Below are positions 1 through 8,177 of a stretch of 64,000 bases of DNA, piece after piece (position 1 is the first letter of the stretch; each line of letters opens with the position of its first letter). The DNA is from Muriicola soli (GTDB taxonomy: Bacteria > Bacteroidota > Bacteroidia > Flavobacteriales > Flavobacteriaceae). The notes beneath the pieces are model-generated. The model saw nothing but the letters and a program-made list of their open reading frames with translations. It ran no database searches and was not told where the DNA came from. The DNA is taken from NCBI RefSeq assembly GCF_004139715.1, contig NZ_CP035544.1:496001-560000 (forward strand), in the 5' to 3' direction. The position numbers were made by a program, and so were the translations under genes.

Positions 1-387
1 TCAACGGTCACTGCGATTCCCGAAGGCGATGATTATGAATTATTTGGGTGGAATAAACCCGTTTTCGATAAGATTTCAACGACCAGGGCATTGACATTCC
101 ATTGGCTACAGCCCAATAAGAAATATGATCTGGATACAAATACCAACGGCGAACACAGAGCATTTGTAGTCACAGGGCAATACGAAGAGGTTTTTCCCTT
201 AGACATCTATCCGCTACAACTTTTAAAAGCTTGTATGGTACAGGATCTTGATGAAATGGAGCAGCTGGGACTCTACGAAGTGATTCCCGAGGATTTTTCC
301 CTAACCGAATTTATTTGTATTTCTAAGCAACCTCACCAACAAATTATTAGAGAAGGTTTAGACTTATTACACAAAGAAATAGGATAA
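1..387 (+). CDS. nqrA: NqrA, Na+-translocating NADH:quinone reductase subunit A (C-terminal part, truncated by window edge)
   Basis: Reading frame 1 is open from the first base to a TAA at 385-387 and gives 128 residues of a C-terminus. Near the start it reads FGWNKPVFDKIS, followed by acidic text with PEDFSLTEFICISK and an end of the kind seen in NqrA. It stops 2 bp before nqrB, the first of five further nqr subunits in the usual A-B-C-D-E-F order. NqrA is the peripheral, cytoplasmic subunit of the Na+-NQR complex, which couples NADH oxidation to sodium export. The start lies outside the window, so domains cannot be checked. Identity rests on this fragment plus gene order. Confidence 0.9.
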   Translation, partial: STVTAIPEGDDYELFGWNKPVFDKISTTRALTFHWLQPNKKYDLDTNTNGEHRAFVVTGQYEEVFPLDIYPLQLLKACMVQDLDEMEQLGLYEVIPEDFSLTEFICISKQPHQQIIREGLDLLHKEIG

Positions 388-389
388 TA

Positions 390-1664
390 ATGAGAGACAA
401 AAGATTGACGTTTAAAAAGAGATTGCATATCCTGAAACACCGATTCCGGGATAAGAAGCTGGCACCGGCATTCAATGCCTTTCACACCTTTTTATTCACT
501 CCGGACGAGACTACTCACTCCGGCAGCCATATCCGGGGTGCGGATGATCTTAAGAGGACGATGAATACCGTGATCATGGCCCTGATCCCGATTTTGCTGT
601 TCTCTATGTTTAATGCAGGTTATCAGCACTACTCGGCGGTAAATGGATTTCCCGAGAACTTTTCTGTGTGGAACGACTTTATCACCTGGGATAACTTTTG
701 GATAGGGATTATCAAAGTACTTCCCCTGGTGGTGGTGTCCTACGGTGTGGGATTATTAGTAGAATTTATTTTTGCCGTGATCAAAGGTCATGAAGTGGAA
801 GAAGGATATTTGGTGACAGGTATGCTGGTTCCGCTCATAGTTCCTATTGACACTCCCCTTTGGATGTTGGCCGTAGCCGTGGTTTTTGGTGTGGTCATCG
901 GGAAGGAGGTCTTTGGAGGGACTGGTATGAATATCCTGAATCCGGCACTTACTATCCGTGCATTTCTGTTTTTTGCATATCCCACATGGATGAGCGGCGA
1001 CAAGGTATGGGTATACGAGGGTATGGAGCGCGCAGGCACACCTGATGCGATTTCCGGGGAGACCATTTTGGGCTATCTGGCACAGAATGGAGGTAATGAA
1101 TTCTCTTATACGGTATCAGATATGTTCTTCGGTTTTATTCCCGGATCGGTAGGTGAAACCTCAACCTTCCTGATCATTTTGGGAGGACTGTTCCTGGTCT
1201 TTAGCAAGATCGCCAGCTGGCGAATTATGGTGAGCGCAGTAGCCGGTGCCCTGGCCATGGGGCTTATTTTTAACGGAGTTGTTGATGCCGGTTGGATAAC
1301 AGAAACAAGTAAGTTCTACGGTCTGATGAGTTTTGATTTTTGGAAACATTTGATTGTTGGTGGACTAGCTTTCGGTATTGTTTATATGGCTACTGATCCT
1401 GTTACGGGATCCCAAACTAACAGGGGGAAATGGATCTACGGTTTTCTCATCGGTTTTATTTCGGTGATGATACGCGTATTCAATCCTGCCTACCCTGAAG
1501 GCGTATTCCTGGCCATCTTATTAATGAATGTTTTTGCACCAACCATTGATCACTACGTAGTTCAAGGCAACATTAAAAGAAGGTTAAAGCGATTCAAGAA
1601 TGCGGTGATTCTGCCAAAGGATTCAGAAGAAAAAGAAGCTGCACTTAAAGTTGAAACGATATAG
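390..1664 (+). CDS. nqrB: NqrB, membrane subunit of Na+-NQR carrying covalent FMN
   Basis: This 424-aa polytopic protein has hydrophobic segments at roughly 58-75, 105-130, 140-170, 255-300, 320-335 and 345-385. Conserved NqrB text includes GTGMNILNPALTIRAFLF (about 177-194) and YMATDPVTGSQTNRGKWIYG. NqrB is an integral subunit of the sodium pump and binds riboflavin plus an FMN esterified to a Thr. The site here reads DAISGETILG, with the acceptor Thr at residue 225; the usual SGAT has Glu in place of Ala. ATG at 390 is 2 bp after nqrA, and nqrC follows after 3 bp, so the genes are co-transcribed. ApbE, which performs the FMN transfer, is encoded downstream at 5535. Confidence 0.97.
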   Translation: MRDKRLTFKKRLHILKHRFRDKKLAPAFNAFHTFLFTPDETTHSGSHIRGADDLKRTMNTVIMALIPILLFSMFNAGYQHYSAVNGFPENFSVWNDFITWDNFWIGIIKVLPLVVVSYGVGLLVEFIFAVIKGHEVEEGYLVTGMLVPLIVPIDTPLWMLAVAVVFGVVIGKEVFGGTGMNILNPALTIRAFLFFAYPTWMSGDKVWVYEGMERAGTPDAISGETILGYLAQNGGNEFSYTVSDMFFGFIPGSVGETSTFLIILGGLFLVFSKIASWRIMVSAVAGALAMGLIFNGVVDAGWITETSKFYGLMSFDFWKHLIVGGLAFGIVYMATDPVTGSQTNRGKWIYGFLIGFISVMIRVFNPAYPEGVFLAILLMNVFAPTIDHYVVQGNIKRRLKRFKNAVILPKDSEEKEAALKVETI

Positions 1665-1667
1665 CTT

Positions 1668-2411
1668 ATGAATAGAGATAATAATATATACACCGTACTC
1701 TTTGCTTGTGCAATGGTTATCGTGGTGGGTTCTATCCTCGCTTACCTGGCCTCTGCCCTCAGTGGAAAGATCAAGGAGAACGAGCGATTTGAAAAGCAAC
1801 AAAATATCCTCTATGCGATGGGGGTGAACGAAAATGAAGATGAAGGCAGCGTGAATTTTGTTCCGACAGATGTTGTAGAACAGGAGTTTACTACCTATAT
1901 CACAAAGCAGTTAGTCATTGAAGGTGACAAGATAACTGAAAATGATGAGGCATATTTAATCGATCTCAAAAAAGAGCTCGATAAATTAAAAAATGGAGCA
2001 ACGCCTAAGTTGCCTGTTTATGTCGGCGATAAGGACGGGGAAACCTTCTATATTGTTCCAATGTACGGCAAAGGCTTATGGGATGCTATCTGGGGATTTA
2101 TGGCTCTTGATAAGAACATGATCGTACAGGGTGTTTATTTTGATCACAAAGCTGAAACTCCCGGACTAGGCGCAAATATCAAGCAACGTTACTTTATGGA
2201 TGATTTCACAGGAGAAAGTATACTAAATGGCGATAATTACACGGGCATTAAAGTGATCAAAGGGAATAATGATCCTGTTAATAATATTAAAGACGATAAT
2301 GAGGTGGATGCTCTCGCAGGAGCAACTATTACCGGGAACGGAGTATCAGCAATGATCTCCAAGACGGTGACCCTCTACAAGGACTATTTTGAATCAATAA
2401 GAACTCAATAA
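1668..2411 (+). CDS. nqrC: NqrC, Na+-NQR subunit C with covalent FMN
   Basis: This 247-aa protein has one N-terminal membrane helix (about 8-30) and a large periplasmic FMN-binding domain (FMN_bind family). The flavinylation motif DALAGATITG is intact, with the acceptor Thr at residue 220 (codon 2325-2327). Family text KAETPGLGANI is also visible at about 161-171. In the complex, the FMN on NqrC passes electrons onward to the NqrB FMN. It sits between nqrB (3 bp) and nqrD (1 bp). Length is close to other NqrC proteins and the start is unambiguous. Confidence 0.97.
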   Translation: MNRDNNIYTVLFACAMVIVVGSILAYLASALSGKIKENERFEKQQNILYAMGVNENEDEGSVNFVPTDVVEQEFTTYITKQLVIEGDKITENDEAYLIDLKKELDKLKNGATPKLPVYVGDKDGETFYIVPMYGKGLWDAIWGFMALDKNMIVQGVYFDHKAETPGLGANIKQRYFMDDFTGESILNGDNYTGIKVIKGNNDPVNNIKDDNEVDALAGATITGNGVSAMISKTVTLYKDYFESIRTQ

Positions 2412-2412
2412 G

Positions 2413-3060
2413 ATGGCAATACTTTCCAAAAAAGATTCCAAACTAATCTTAGATCCCCTGGCGGATAATAATCCGATCACCATTCAGGTACTCGGTATTT
2501 GTTCCGCTCTGGCGATCACCGCGGAACTCAAGGCATCCATCGTTATGGCCTTGTCAGTTGTATTTGTAATGGGACTGGGAAATGTGGTCATCTCCCTCTT
2601 GCGGAATGTGATTCCGTCCAAAATCAGGATTATTGTGCAACTCGTCGTAGTTGCAGCCCTGGTAATTGTAGTAGATCAGGTGTTAAAGGCCTATGCCTAT
2701 ACATTGAGTAAGACCCTGGCAGTATTTGTTGGACTTATCATTACCAACTGTATTATCATGGGTAGGTTTGAAGCATTTGCATTGGGAAATGGTGTAAAAC
2801 GATCCTTCCTTGACGGTATAGGAAATGCCGCGGGTTACGGCCTTATTTTGATAATCGTTGGGTTTTTCAGAGAACTATTGGGTTCAGGAACCTTATTGGG
2901 ATATGCCGTATTAGGTAATCCTATTGAAAAGACCGGTTTATACGCTATCGGATACGAAAACAACGGCTTTATGTTGTTGTCGCCTATGGCCCTTATAGTA
3001 GTGGGGCTTCTAATTTGGGTACAACGATCGCGAAACCCTGCCTTGATTGAAGAAAATTAA
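2413..3060 (+). CDS. nqrD: NqrD, membrane subunit of Na+-NQR
   Basis: This 215-aa protein has six hydrophobic stretches and the NqrD/RnfE-type signatures ITNCIIMGRFEAFA and GFFRELLGSGTLLG. The first carries the conserved Cys of the half-helix pair that, with NqrE, holds an intramembrane iron centre. Start ATG lies 1 bp after the nqrC stop; nqrE follows after 20 bp. The hydrophobic topology and length match the family. Confidence 0.96.
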   Translation: MAILSKKDSKLILDPLADNNPITIQVLGICSALAITAELKASIVMALSVVFVMGLGNVVISLLRNVIPSKIRIIVQLVVVAALVIVVDQVLKAYAYTLSKTLAVFVGLIITNCIIMGRFEAFALGNGVKRSFLDGIGNAAGYGLILIIVGFFRELLGSGTLLGYAVLGNPIEKTGLYAIGYENNGFMLLSPMALIVVGLLIWVQRSRNPALIEEN

Positions 3061-3080
3061 ACAGCTTTTAAACACGACAT

Positions 3081-3824
3081 ATGTTAGAGCATACAGAATT
3101 ATTTTTTAAGTCGATTTTTATTGACAACATGGTATTCGCCACCTTTTTGGGGATGTGTTCTTACCTTGCTGTCTCCAAGAAAGTGACCACTGCCGTAGGC
3201 CTAGGTGCCGCAGTAATCTTTGTACTGTCGGTTACCGTTCCCTTAAACTGGCTTTTGGATCAATATTTACTCAAAGACGGTGCATTAGCCTGGTTGGGGC
3301 CTGAATACGCTGATTACAATCTCAGTTTTCTGTCCTTTATATTGTTTATCGCAACCATAGCCACTATGGTTCAACTTGTGGAAATCGTCGTGGAGAAATT
3401 TTCTCCTGCGCTCTACAATTCCCTGGGGATCTTTTTACCGCTTATCGCAGTAAACTGTGCTATTTTGGGAGGTTCTCTGTTTATGCAGGCACGTGAAATT
3501 TCTTCCCTCGGTCTGGCCTTTAATTACGGGCTGAGTTCAGGTATAGGTTGGTTTCTAGCCATACTAGCAATAGCTGCAATTCGCGAAAAGATCAGGTACT
3601 CTAACGTACCGCCACCATTAAGGGGTCTCGGGATCACATTTATTATAACAGGACTGATGGCCATCGGCTTTATGAGTTTTGGAGGAATGCTTACCGGAGG
3701 CGATGAGGTTCCTGTAGCTGAAGAAAATACCACTGCTCAGCAAGAAAAGGAAGAAGAAAATAAAAAATTGGATGAGGAAACGGCCCAGAATACCGTATCC
3801 TATAACGCTATAGAAAAAGAATAA
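3081..3824 (+). CDS. nqrE: NqrE, membrane subunit of Na+-NQR, with an acidic C-terminal extension
   Basis: The first about 205 residues are a normal NqrE: the ELFFKSIFIDNMVFATFLGM start, VNCAILGGSLFMQ with the conserved Cys, and AIREKIRYSNVPPPLRGLGI near the end. The protein is 247 aa, however, because it carries a hydrophilic tail of about 38 residues rich in Glu, Lys, Gln and Asn (from VPVAEENTTAQQ onward). NqrE pairs with NqrD in the membrane core. The nqrF start follows 2 bp after the stop, so the tail is not a run-on from a lost stop. Its role is unknown. Confidence 0.96.
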   Translation: MLEHTELFFKSIFIDNMVFATFLGMCSYLAVSKKVTTAVGLGAAVIFVLSVTVPLNWLLDQYLLKDGALAWLGPEYADYNLSFLSFILFIATIATMVQLVEIVVEKFSPALYNSLGIFLPLIAVNCAILGGSLFMQAREISSLGLAFNYGLSSGIGWFLAILAIAAIREKIRYSNVPPPLRGLGITFIITGLMAIGFMSFGGMLTGGDEVPVAEENTTAQQEKEEENKKLDEETAQNTVSYNAIEKE

Positions 3825-3826
3825 GC

Positions 3827-5134
3827 ATGATTTTAGCTACAAGTACTTTAGGTACCGTTTTGATCACAGTAATTGCCTTTCTGGTGTTATTGCTACTCTT
3901 GGTTGCCCTTTTGCTTTTTACTAAAGAAAAACTATCCCCGTCAGGTCCGGTGACCATCACCATAAACGGGGAAAAACAGATGGAAGTGGCTTCTGGAAGT
4001 ACACTCTTATCTACCCTGGGGAACCAGAAGATATTCTTACCCTCTGCTTGTGGAGGCGGTGGAACTTGCATTCAATGTGAATGCCATGTCTTGTCGGGAG
4101 GGGGAGAAGCCCTGCCCACTGAAACACCTCACTTTTCAAAGAGAGAGCTCAATGAGGGTGCCCGACTAGCTTGTCAGGTTAAGGTAAAGCAGGACATGAA
4201 TATTACCATCCCCGAAGAAGTATTCGGGATTAAGAAATGGGAAGGAACGGTAGTGCGTAATTACAATGTAGCTTCTTTTATCAAGGAATTTGTGATAGAG
4301 ATCCCGGATGATATGAATTATAAGGCCGGGGGATATATTCAGATTGAGATACCTCCTTGTGAAATCAAGTATTCTGATATCGACATCACCGCGCATCCTG
4401 AAGAACACGAAACTCCGGATAAATTTCAGGCAGAATGGGATAAGTTTAATCTCTGGCCTCTGGTGATGAAGAATAATGAAGTTGTGGAGCGCGCCTATTC
4501 CATGGCCTCTTATCCTGCGGAAGGACGTGAGATTATGTTGAATGTGCGTATTGCAACCCCGCCTTGGGACAGAGCTAAAAACGGTTGGATGGATGTGAAT
4601 CCGGGAGTGGCGTCATCCTATATTTTTGCTCAGAAAGAGGGTGACAAGGTAACTATTTCCGGACCTTACGGAGAGTTCTTTATCAATGAATCAGAAGCTG
4701 AAATGCTGTATGTTGGAGGGGGAGCTGGAATGGCGCCGATGCGATCGCACCTATATCACCTCTTTAAAACCCTTAAAACCAACAGAAAGGTTACTTATTG
4801 GTACGGAGGGCGTTCCAAAAGGGAGTTGTTCTACATAGATCATTTTAAGAGGTTGGAAGATGAGTTTCCCAATTTCAAATTCTATATGGCGCTTTCTGAG
4901 CCCTTGGAGGAAGACAAATGGAAAGTGAAAGAAGACATCGATGCTCCAGGTGACGGGTTCGTAGGATTTATCCACAATTGCGTAATTGATAATTACCTGA
5001 GCAAACACGAAACACCCGAAGATATAGAACTCTATTTTTGCGGTCCGCCTTTAATGAACAAAGCGGTTCAGAAGATGGGAGAGGATTTTGGAATCCCTGA
5101 CGAAAATATCAGATTCGACGACTTCGGCGGATAA
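3827..5134 (+). CDS. nqrF: NqrF, NADH-oxidising flavoprotein subunit of Na+-NQR
   Basis: This 435-aa protein has an N-terminal membrane anchor (about 8-32), then a [2Fe-2S] ferredoxin domain with cysteines at 75, 81, 84 and 116 (C-x5-C-x2-C-x31-C). A ferredoxin-reductase module follows, with RAYSMASYP for FAD and YVGGGAGMAPMRSHLYHL for NADH, then CGPPLMNKAV near the C-terminus. It takes electrons from NADH and starts the chain through the pump. It is the last nqr gene before the terminator at 5158-5190. Length is slightly above the usual 405-410 aa. Confidence 0.97.
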   Translation: MILATSTLGTVLITVIAFLVLLLLLVALLLFTKEKLSPSGPVTITINGEKQMEVASGSTLLSTLGNQKIFLPSACGGGGTCIQCECHVLSGGGEALPTETPHFSKRELNEGARLACQVKVKQDMNITIPEEVFGIKKWEGTVVRNYNVASFIKEFVIEIPDDMNYKAGGYIQIEIPPCEIKYSDIDITAHPEEHETPDKFQAEWDKFNLWPLVMKNNEVVERAYSMASYPAEGREIMLNVRIATPPWDRAKNGWMDVNPGVASSYIFAQKEGDKVTISGPYGEFFINESEAEMLYVGGGAGMAPMRSHLYHLFKTLKTNRKVTYWYGGRSKRELFYIDHFKRLEDEFPNFKFYMALSEPLEEDKWKVKEDIDAPGDGFVGFIHNCVIDNYLSKHETPEDIELYFCGPPLMNKAVQKMGEDFGIPDENIRFDDFGG

Positions 5135-5157
5135 AGATTTATTTTAAGTAAATGATT

Positions 5158-5190
5158 AAAACCGATATAGCTGTATATCGGTTTTTTTAT
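5158..5190 (+). terminator. Rho-independent terminator after nqrF
   Basis: A perfect 12-bp inverted repeat (5158-5169 and 5174-5185) with a GCTG loop leads into a run of seven T. It closes the nqr operon 23 bp after the nqrF stop, so the 5201 gene and apbE probably need readthrough or their own promoter. Confidence 0.85.
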
Positions 5191-5200
5191 CCTTTTTAAA

Positions 5201-5557
5201 ATGAAAGCACTTACGGAACAAGAACTGCATAACCTGGCCATGAACATCGTGGGAAAGGAGCTGGAAGCTGATGGCTTTGAATTCATGGGTGTAAATAGTA
5301 AGCTCAGGAAGAATCCCCAATTTGTGTGCCTCAAGGATAAAGAATTGCATTTTATTGTGGTGAGGAATATACCCTATCCCGGAAACCCCTCAGAATACGA
5401 TGAGGACCTATTGGCAAAGGTGAAGGAACACGCTGTAAAGTTTGAGGCTCGGACTTACTATGCAGGAGTTGGTATCTCCAATGCCGCTAACAGGGACAAA
5501 CCTGTTTTATTAAATCAAGAATATCTTGTAGACTATGAAGGGCTTGTTGAAATATAA
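5201..5557 (+). CDS. Small conserved protein between nqrF and apbE, function unknown
   Basis: This 118-aa soluble protein has no signal peptide or membrane segment. It starts MKALTEQELHNLAMNIVGKE and contains the pattern NPQFVCLKDKELHFIVVRNI. I recall similar proteins at the same place in flavobacterial genomes, some labelled as an Nqr subunit, but it has no iron-sulfur cysteines or flavin motif and is not NqrF. It follows the nqr terminator by 10 bp and overlaps the start of apbE by 23 bp in another frame, so it is translationally linked to apbE. A role in Nqr assembly or flavinylation is only an inference from position. Confidence 0.8.
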   Translation: MKALTEQELHNLAMNIVGKELEADGFEFMGVNSKLRKNPQFVCLKDKELHFIVVRNIPYPGNPSEYDEDLLAKVKEHAVKFEARTYYAGVGISNAANRDKPVLLNQEYLVDYEGLVEI

Positions 5558-6563
5558 ATACCTGATCGGTCTTTTTCTGGGGATTAGCCTTTCCACTCTT
5601 TCCTGTAAGCAGGAAGAAAGGTGGATTAAAAACACAGATTTGGGTGAAGCCCTCGGCACTACATACACAATTATTTATTTATCCAACGATACGCTCGACC
5701 TAGGGCAACAAATCGATTCTGTTTTCCGGGTGGTCAATCAGTCGATGTCTACTTATATTCCGGACTCTGATATTTCCAGAATCAACCGGGGAGATACCAC
5801 TGTCGTTGTTGATGAAATGTTCACAGACGTGATGGCGTTGTCTCGTGAAGTGTATCAGAAAACAGACGGATATTTTGATCCTACAGTTGGGATTTTGGTA
5901 AATGCCTGGGGATTTGGACCGGGGACGAAAATAGAAATGGACAGTACCCAGGTAAAAAGGCTTATGGACTTTGTAGGGATGGATAAAGTTGTACTGACTG
6001 CCGATCATAAAATTCGAAAGAAGCATCCCGAGATTCAGCTCGATTTTAATGCGATCGCCAAAGGGTATGCCATAGACCGGCTTGCAGTGATGCTCGATCG
6101 GTATACAAGTGGGAGTTATCTCGTGGAAGTGGGGGGAGAGATAGTGACCAAAGGGATCAACACACTTAAAGGACAAGCTTGGGTGGTTGGCATAGACGAT
6201 CCGCAGGTGGAAATAGGACGTAAATTAAAGATTACGCTTAACCTGGAGGATGAAGCTCTGGCCTCGTCAGGAAATTATAGGAAATTTAGAATAGATTCAT
6301 TGACGGGACAGAAGTATGTTCATACTATAGATCCCAAAACCGGATTTACAAGAAATTCTAATGTTCTGGCGGCAAGTGTTATTGCTCCAAATTGTGCAAA
6401 AGCAGATGCTTATGCCACTGCCTTTATGGCCATGAAACTCGATTCTTCTATCGCCTTTTTAAAGGGTGAGAAAGATCTGGAGGCCTATATTATTTACCTC
6501 GATTCTACAGGAGTGGAAAAAGAATATTTTACACCGGGCTTTCGGGAACATGTAAGGAAGTAA
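5535..6563 (+). CDS. apbE: ApbE, FAD:protein FMN transferase (lipoprotein)
   Basis: This 342-aa protein has a lipoprotein signal: a hydrophobic stretch (about 8-20) then STLSC with lipidation Cys at 24. The mature part is ApbE: GTTYTIIYLS near the start, YFDPTVGILVNAWGFGP (about 114-130), QLDFNAIAKGYAIDRL (about 173-188), EVGGEI and YVHTIDPKTG, plus KADAYATAFM near the end. The enzyme uses FAD and Mg2+ to attach FMN to Thr in NqrB and NqrC outside the cytoplasm. Its position after nqrF fits this role. The 3' end abuts the convergent methyltransferase gene with no spacer. Confidence 0.96.
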   Translation: MKGLLKYKYLIGLFLGISLSTLSCKQEERWIKNTDLGEALGTTYTIIYLSNDTLDLGQQIDSVFRVVNQSMSTYIPDSDISRINRGDTTVVVDEMFTDVMALSREVYQKTDGYFDPTVGILVNAWGFGPGTKIEMDSTQVKRLMDFVGMDKVVLTADHKIRKKHPEIQLDFNAIAKGYAIDRLAVMLDRYTSGSYLVEVGGEIVTKGINTLKGQAWVVGIDDPQVEIGRKLKITLNLEDEALASSGNYRKFRIDSLTGQKYVHTIDPKTGFTRNSNVLAASVIAPNCAKADAYATAFMAMKLDSSIAFLKGEKDLEAYIIYLDSTGVEKEYFTPGFREHVRK

Positions 6564-7331
6564 TCAGGGCTTGTAAACTAACGGTATAACCTCATTTTTA
6601 GCAAGGCGGTATTGATCAACTTCTTCCGCAGATAGTTCAGTAGAGTAGGGGACCGGCTTTACGATAAACCCTGCTATTTCGAGTTTTTTAAAATAATCCC
6701 TCCCGTATATCCTCACATGGTCGTATTGGCCAAAAATTTCAGCTCTTTCCTTTTTATCGGTGATGCTGTCGTCTTCAAAGGTCGTTTCCCTATCGAGCTC
6801 CTGAGGCACCTGAAAAATACCCCAGCCTCCGGGTTTCATCACGCGGAACAGTTCTGACATAGCTTTGCTGTCATCCGGGATATGTTCAAGGACGTGGTTA
6901 CACAGAATGATGTCATAAGTATTGTCCTCAAAAGGCAAATCGCAAATATCTGCCTTTACATCTGCCAGGGGGGAGTTGAGATCGGTAGTGGTATAATCGA
7001 GATTTTCCAACTTTTTAAATCGCTTATAAAATGCCTGTTCCGGAGCAAAGTGAAGGACCTTGAGTGATTTGTGAAAAAAATCGGTTTCTCTCCTCAGGTA
7101 AAGCCATAATAATCTGTGCCTTTCCAGAGATAAGGTAGAAGGTGAGAGAACATTTTCACGTGGATTCTCATAACCGTAGGGAAGAAATTTTCGAAATCTT
7201 TTGCCGTCGATAGGATCGGTATACTTATTTCCTTTGAGGGCGAAGGTCAAAAAGGGCCTCACCCAGTAACTCATTCTGATCAAAAGGGGTCGGGGAAATA
7301 GCTTCAGTATGTATTTAAAGACTCTTTTCAC
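6564..7331 (-). CDS. Class I SAM-dependent methyltransferase
   Basis: The 255-aa protein has a Methyltransf_11-type fold: KVLHFAPEQA in the SAM-binding region, YDIILCNHVLEHIPDD as the central motif and MKPGGWGIFQVP after it. The substrate cannot be told from sequence. No signal peptide or membrane anchor is evident, although the N-terminus is basic (MKRVFKYILKLFPRP) and may associate with membrane. It follows map by 15 bp on the same strand and is probably the last gene of a gpmI-map-methyltransferase unit. Its stop codon touches the apbE stop from the other strand. Confidence 0.85.
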   Translation of the reverse strand: MKRVFKYILKLFPRPLLIRMSYWVRPFLTFALKGNKYTDPIDGKRFRKFLPYGYENPRENVLSPSTLSLERHRLLWLYLRRETDFFHKSLKVLHFAPEQAFYKRFKKLENLDYTTTDLNSPLADVKADICDLPFEDNTYDIILCNHVLEHIPDDSKAMSELFRVMKPGGWGIFQVPQELDRETTFEDDSITDKKERAEIFGQYDHVRIYGRDYFKKLEIAGFIVKPVPYSTELSAEEVDQYRLAKNEVIPLVYKP

Positions 7332-7346
7332 CCCGTTGTAATAAGA

Positions 7347-8165
7347 TTAAAGCTGGAGTTTGGCCGCACGAAAGGCATCTTCCTCATCACTGACAATTCC
7401 GAGTGCCTCGTAAATATATTGAAAGGTAGAGAGCAGTTCTGGCTTCCCGTCGATCATGGCCACATCATGTTCAAAATGTGCACTGGGTTTTCCGTCGGCG
7501 GTTAAAATGGTCCAACCATCGCGCAACTGTTTTATTCTGCGTGTACCCATATTTACCATGGGCTCAATAGCGACCACCATCCCTTCAACAAATTTTTTAC
7601 CTCTTCCGCGCTTGCCGTAATTTGGCATTTCAGGCGATTCGTGTAAATCCTTGCCTAGTCCATGTCCTACTAATTCTCGAACAATACCGTAGCCTTCTGC
7701 TTCACAATGCTGCTGAATAGCAAAGGCTACATCACCTACGCGCTTGCCTATTCGGAATTGTTCAATACCCTTGTAAAGTGATTCCTTGGTTACCCTCAGT
7801 AATTTTTTTGTTGCCTCATCCACAGAACCCACTTCAAATGTATAGGCGTGGTCTCCGTAAAATCCATTTTTTAACGCTCCGCAATCGACGGATAAAATAT
7901 CTCCGTCTTTAAGTGCTTCATCGTTAGGGATTCCGTGAACAACCTGTGCATTCGGGCTTAAATTCAGCGTATTCGGAAAATCATACATTCCCAGAAATCC
8001 GGGTTCTGCTCCATGGTCCCTGATAAATTCCTCCGCCAGTTTGTCCAGGTGTAAACCCGTTACTCCTGGCTTCACCTCTTTGGCCAGCATACCCAGGGTT
8101 TTCGAGACGATCAAGGCGCTCTCGCGCATCAATTCAATTTCTTCCGAAGTTTTTACTAGAATCAT
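7347..8165 (-). CDS. map: Methionine aminopeptidase type I
   Basis: This 272-aa cytosolic enzyme removes the N-terminal Met from new proteins. All five metal ligands of the family are in place: Asp94 (SVDCGA), Asp105 (GDHAYTF), His168 (GHGLGKDLHE), Glu201 (AIEPMV) and Glu232 (FEHDVAM). No N-terminal zinc-finger extension is present, and the length is near the E. coli enzyme. The gene lies 12 bp after gpmI on the same strand. Confidence 0.97.
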   Translation of the reverse strand: MILVKTSEEIELMRESALIVSKTLGMLAKEVKPGVTGLHLDKLAEEFIRDHGAEPGFLGMYDFPNTLNLSPNAQVVHGIPNDEALKDGDILSVDCGALKNGFYGDHAYTFEVGSVDEATKKLLRVTKESLYKGIEQFRIGKRVGDVAFAIQQHCEAEGYGIVRELVGHGLGKDLHESPEMPNYGKRGRGKKFVEGMVVAIEPMVNMGTRRIKQLRDGWTILTADGKPSAHFEHDVAMIDGKPELLSTFQYIYEALGIVSDEEDAFRAAKLQL

Positions 8166-8177
8166 ATGGTTCTTAAA

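Noticed and set aside
788-1066. Minus-strand frame inside nqrB
   Set aside because: Shadow frame opposite nqrB, without recognisable content.
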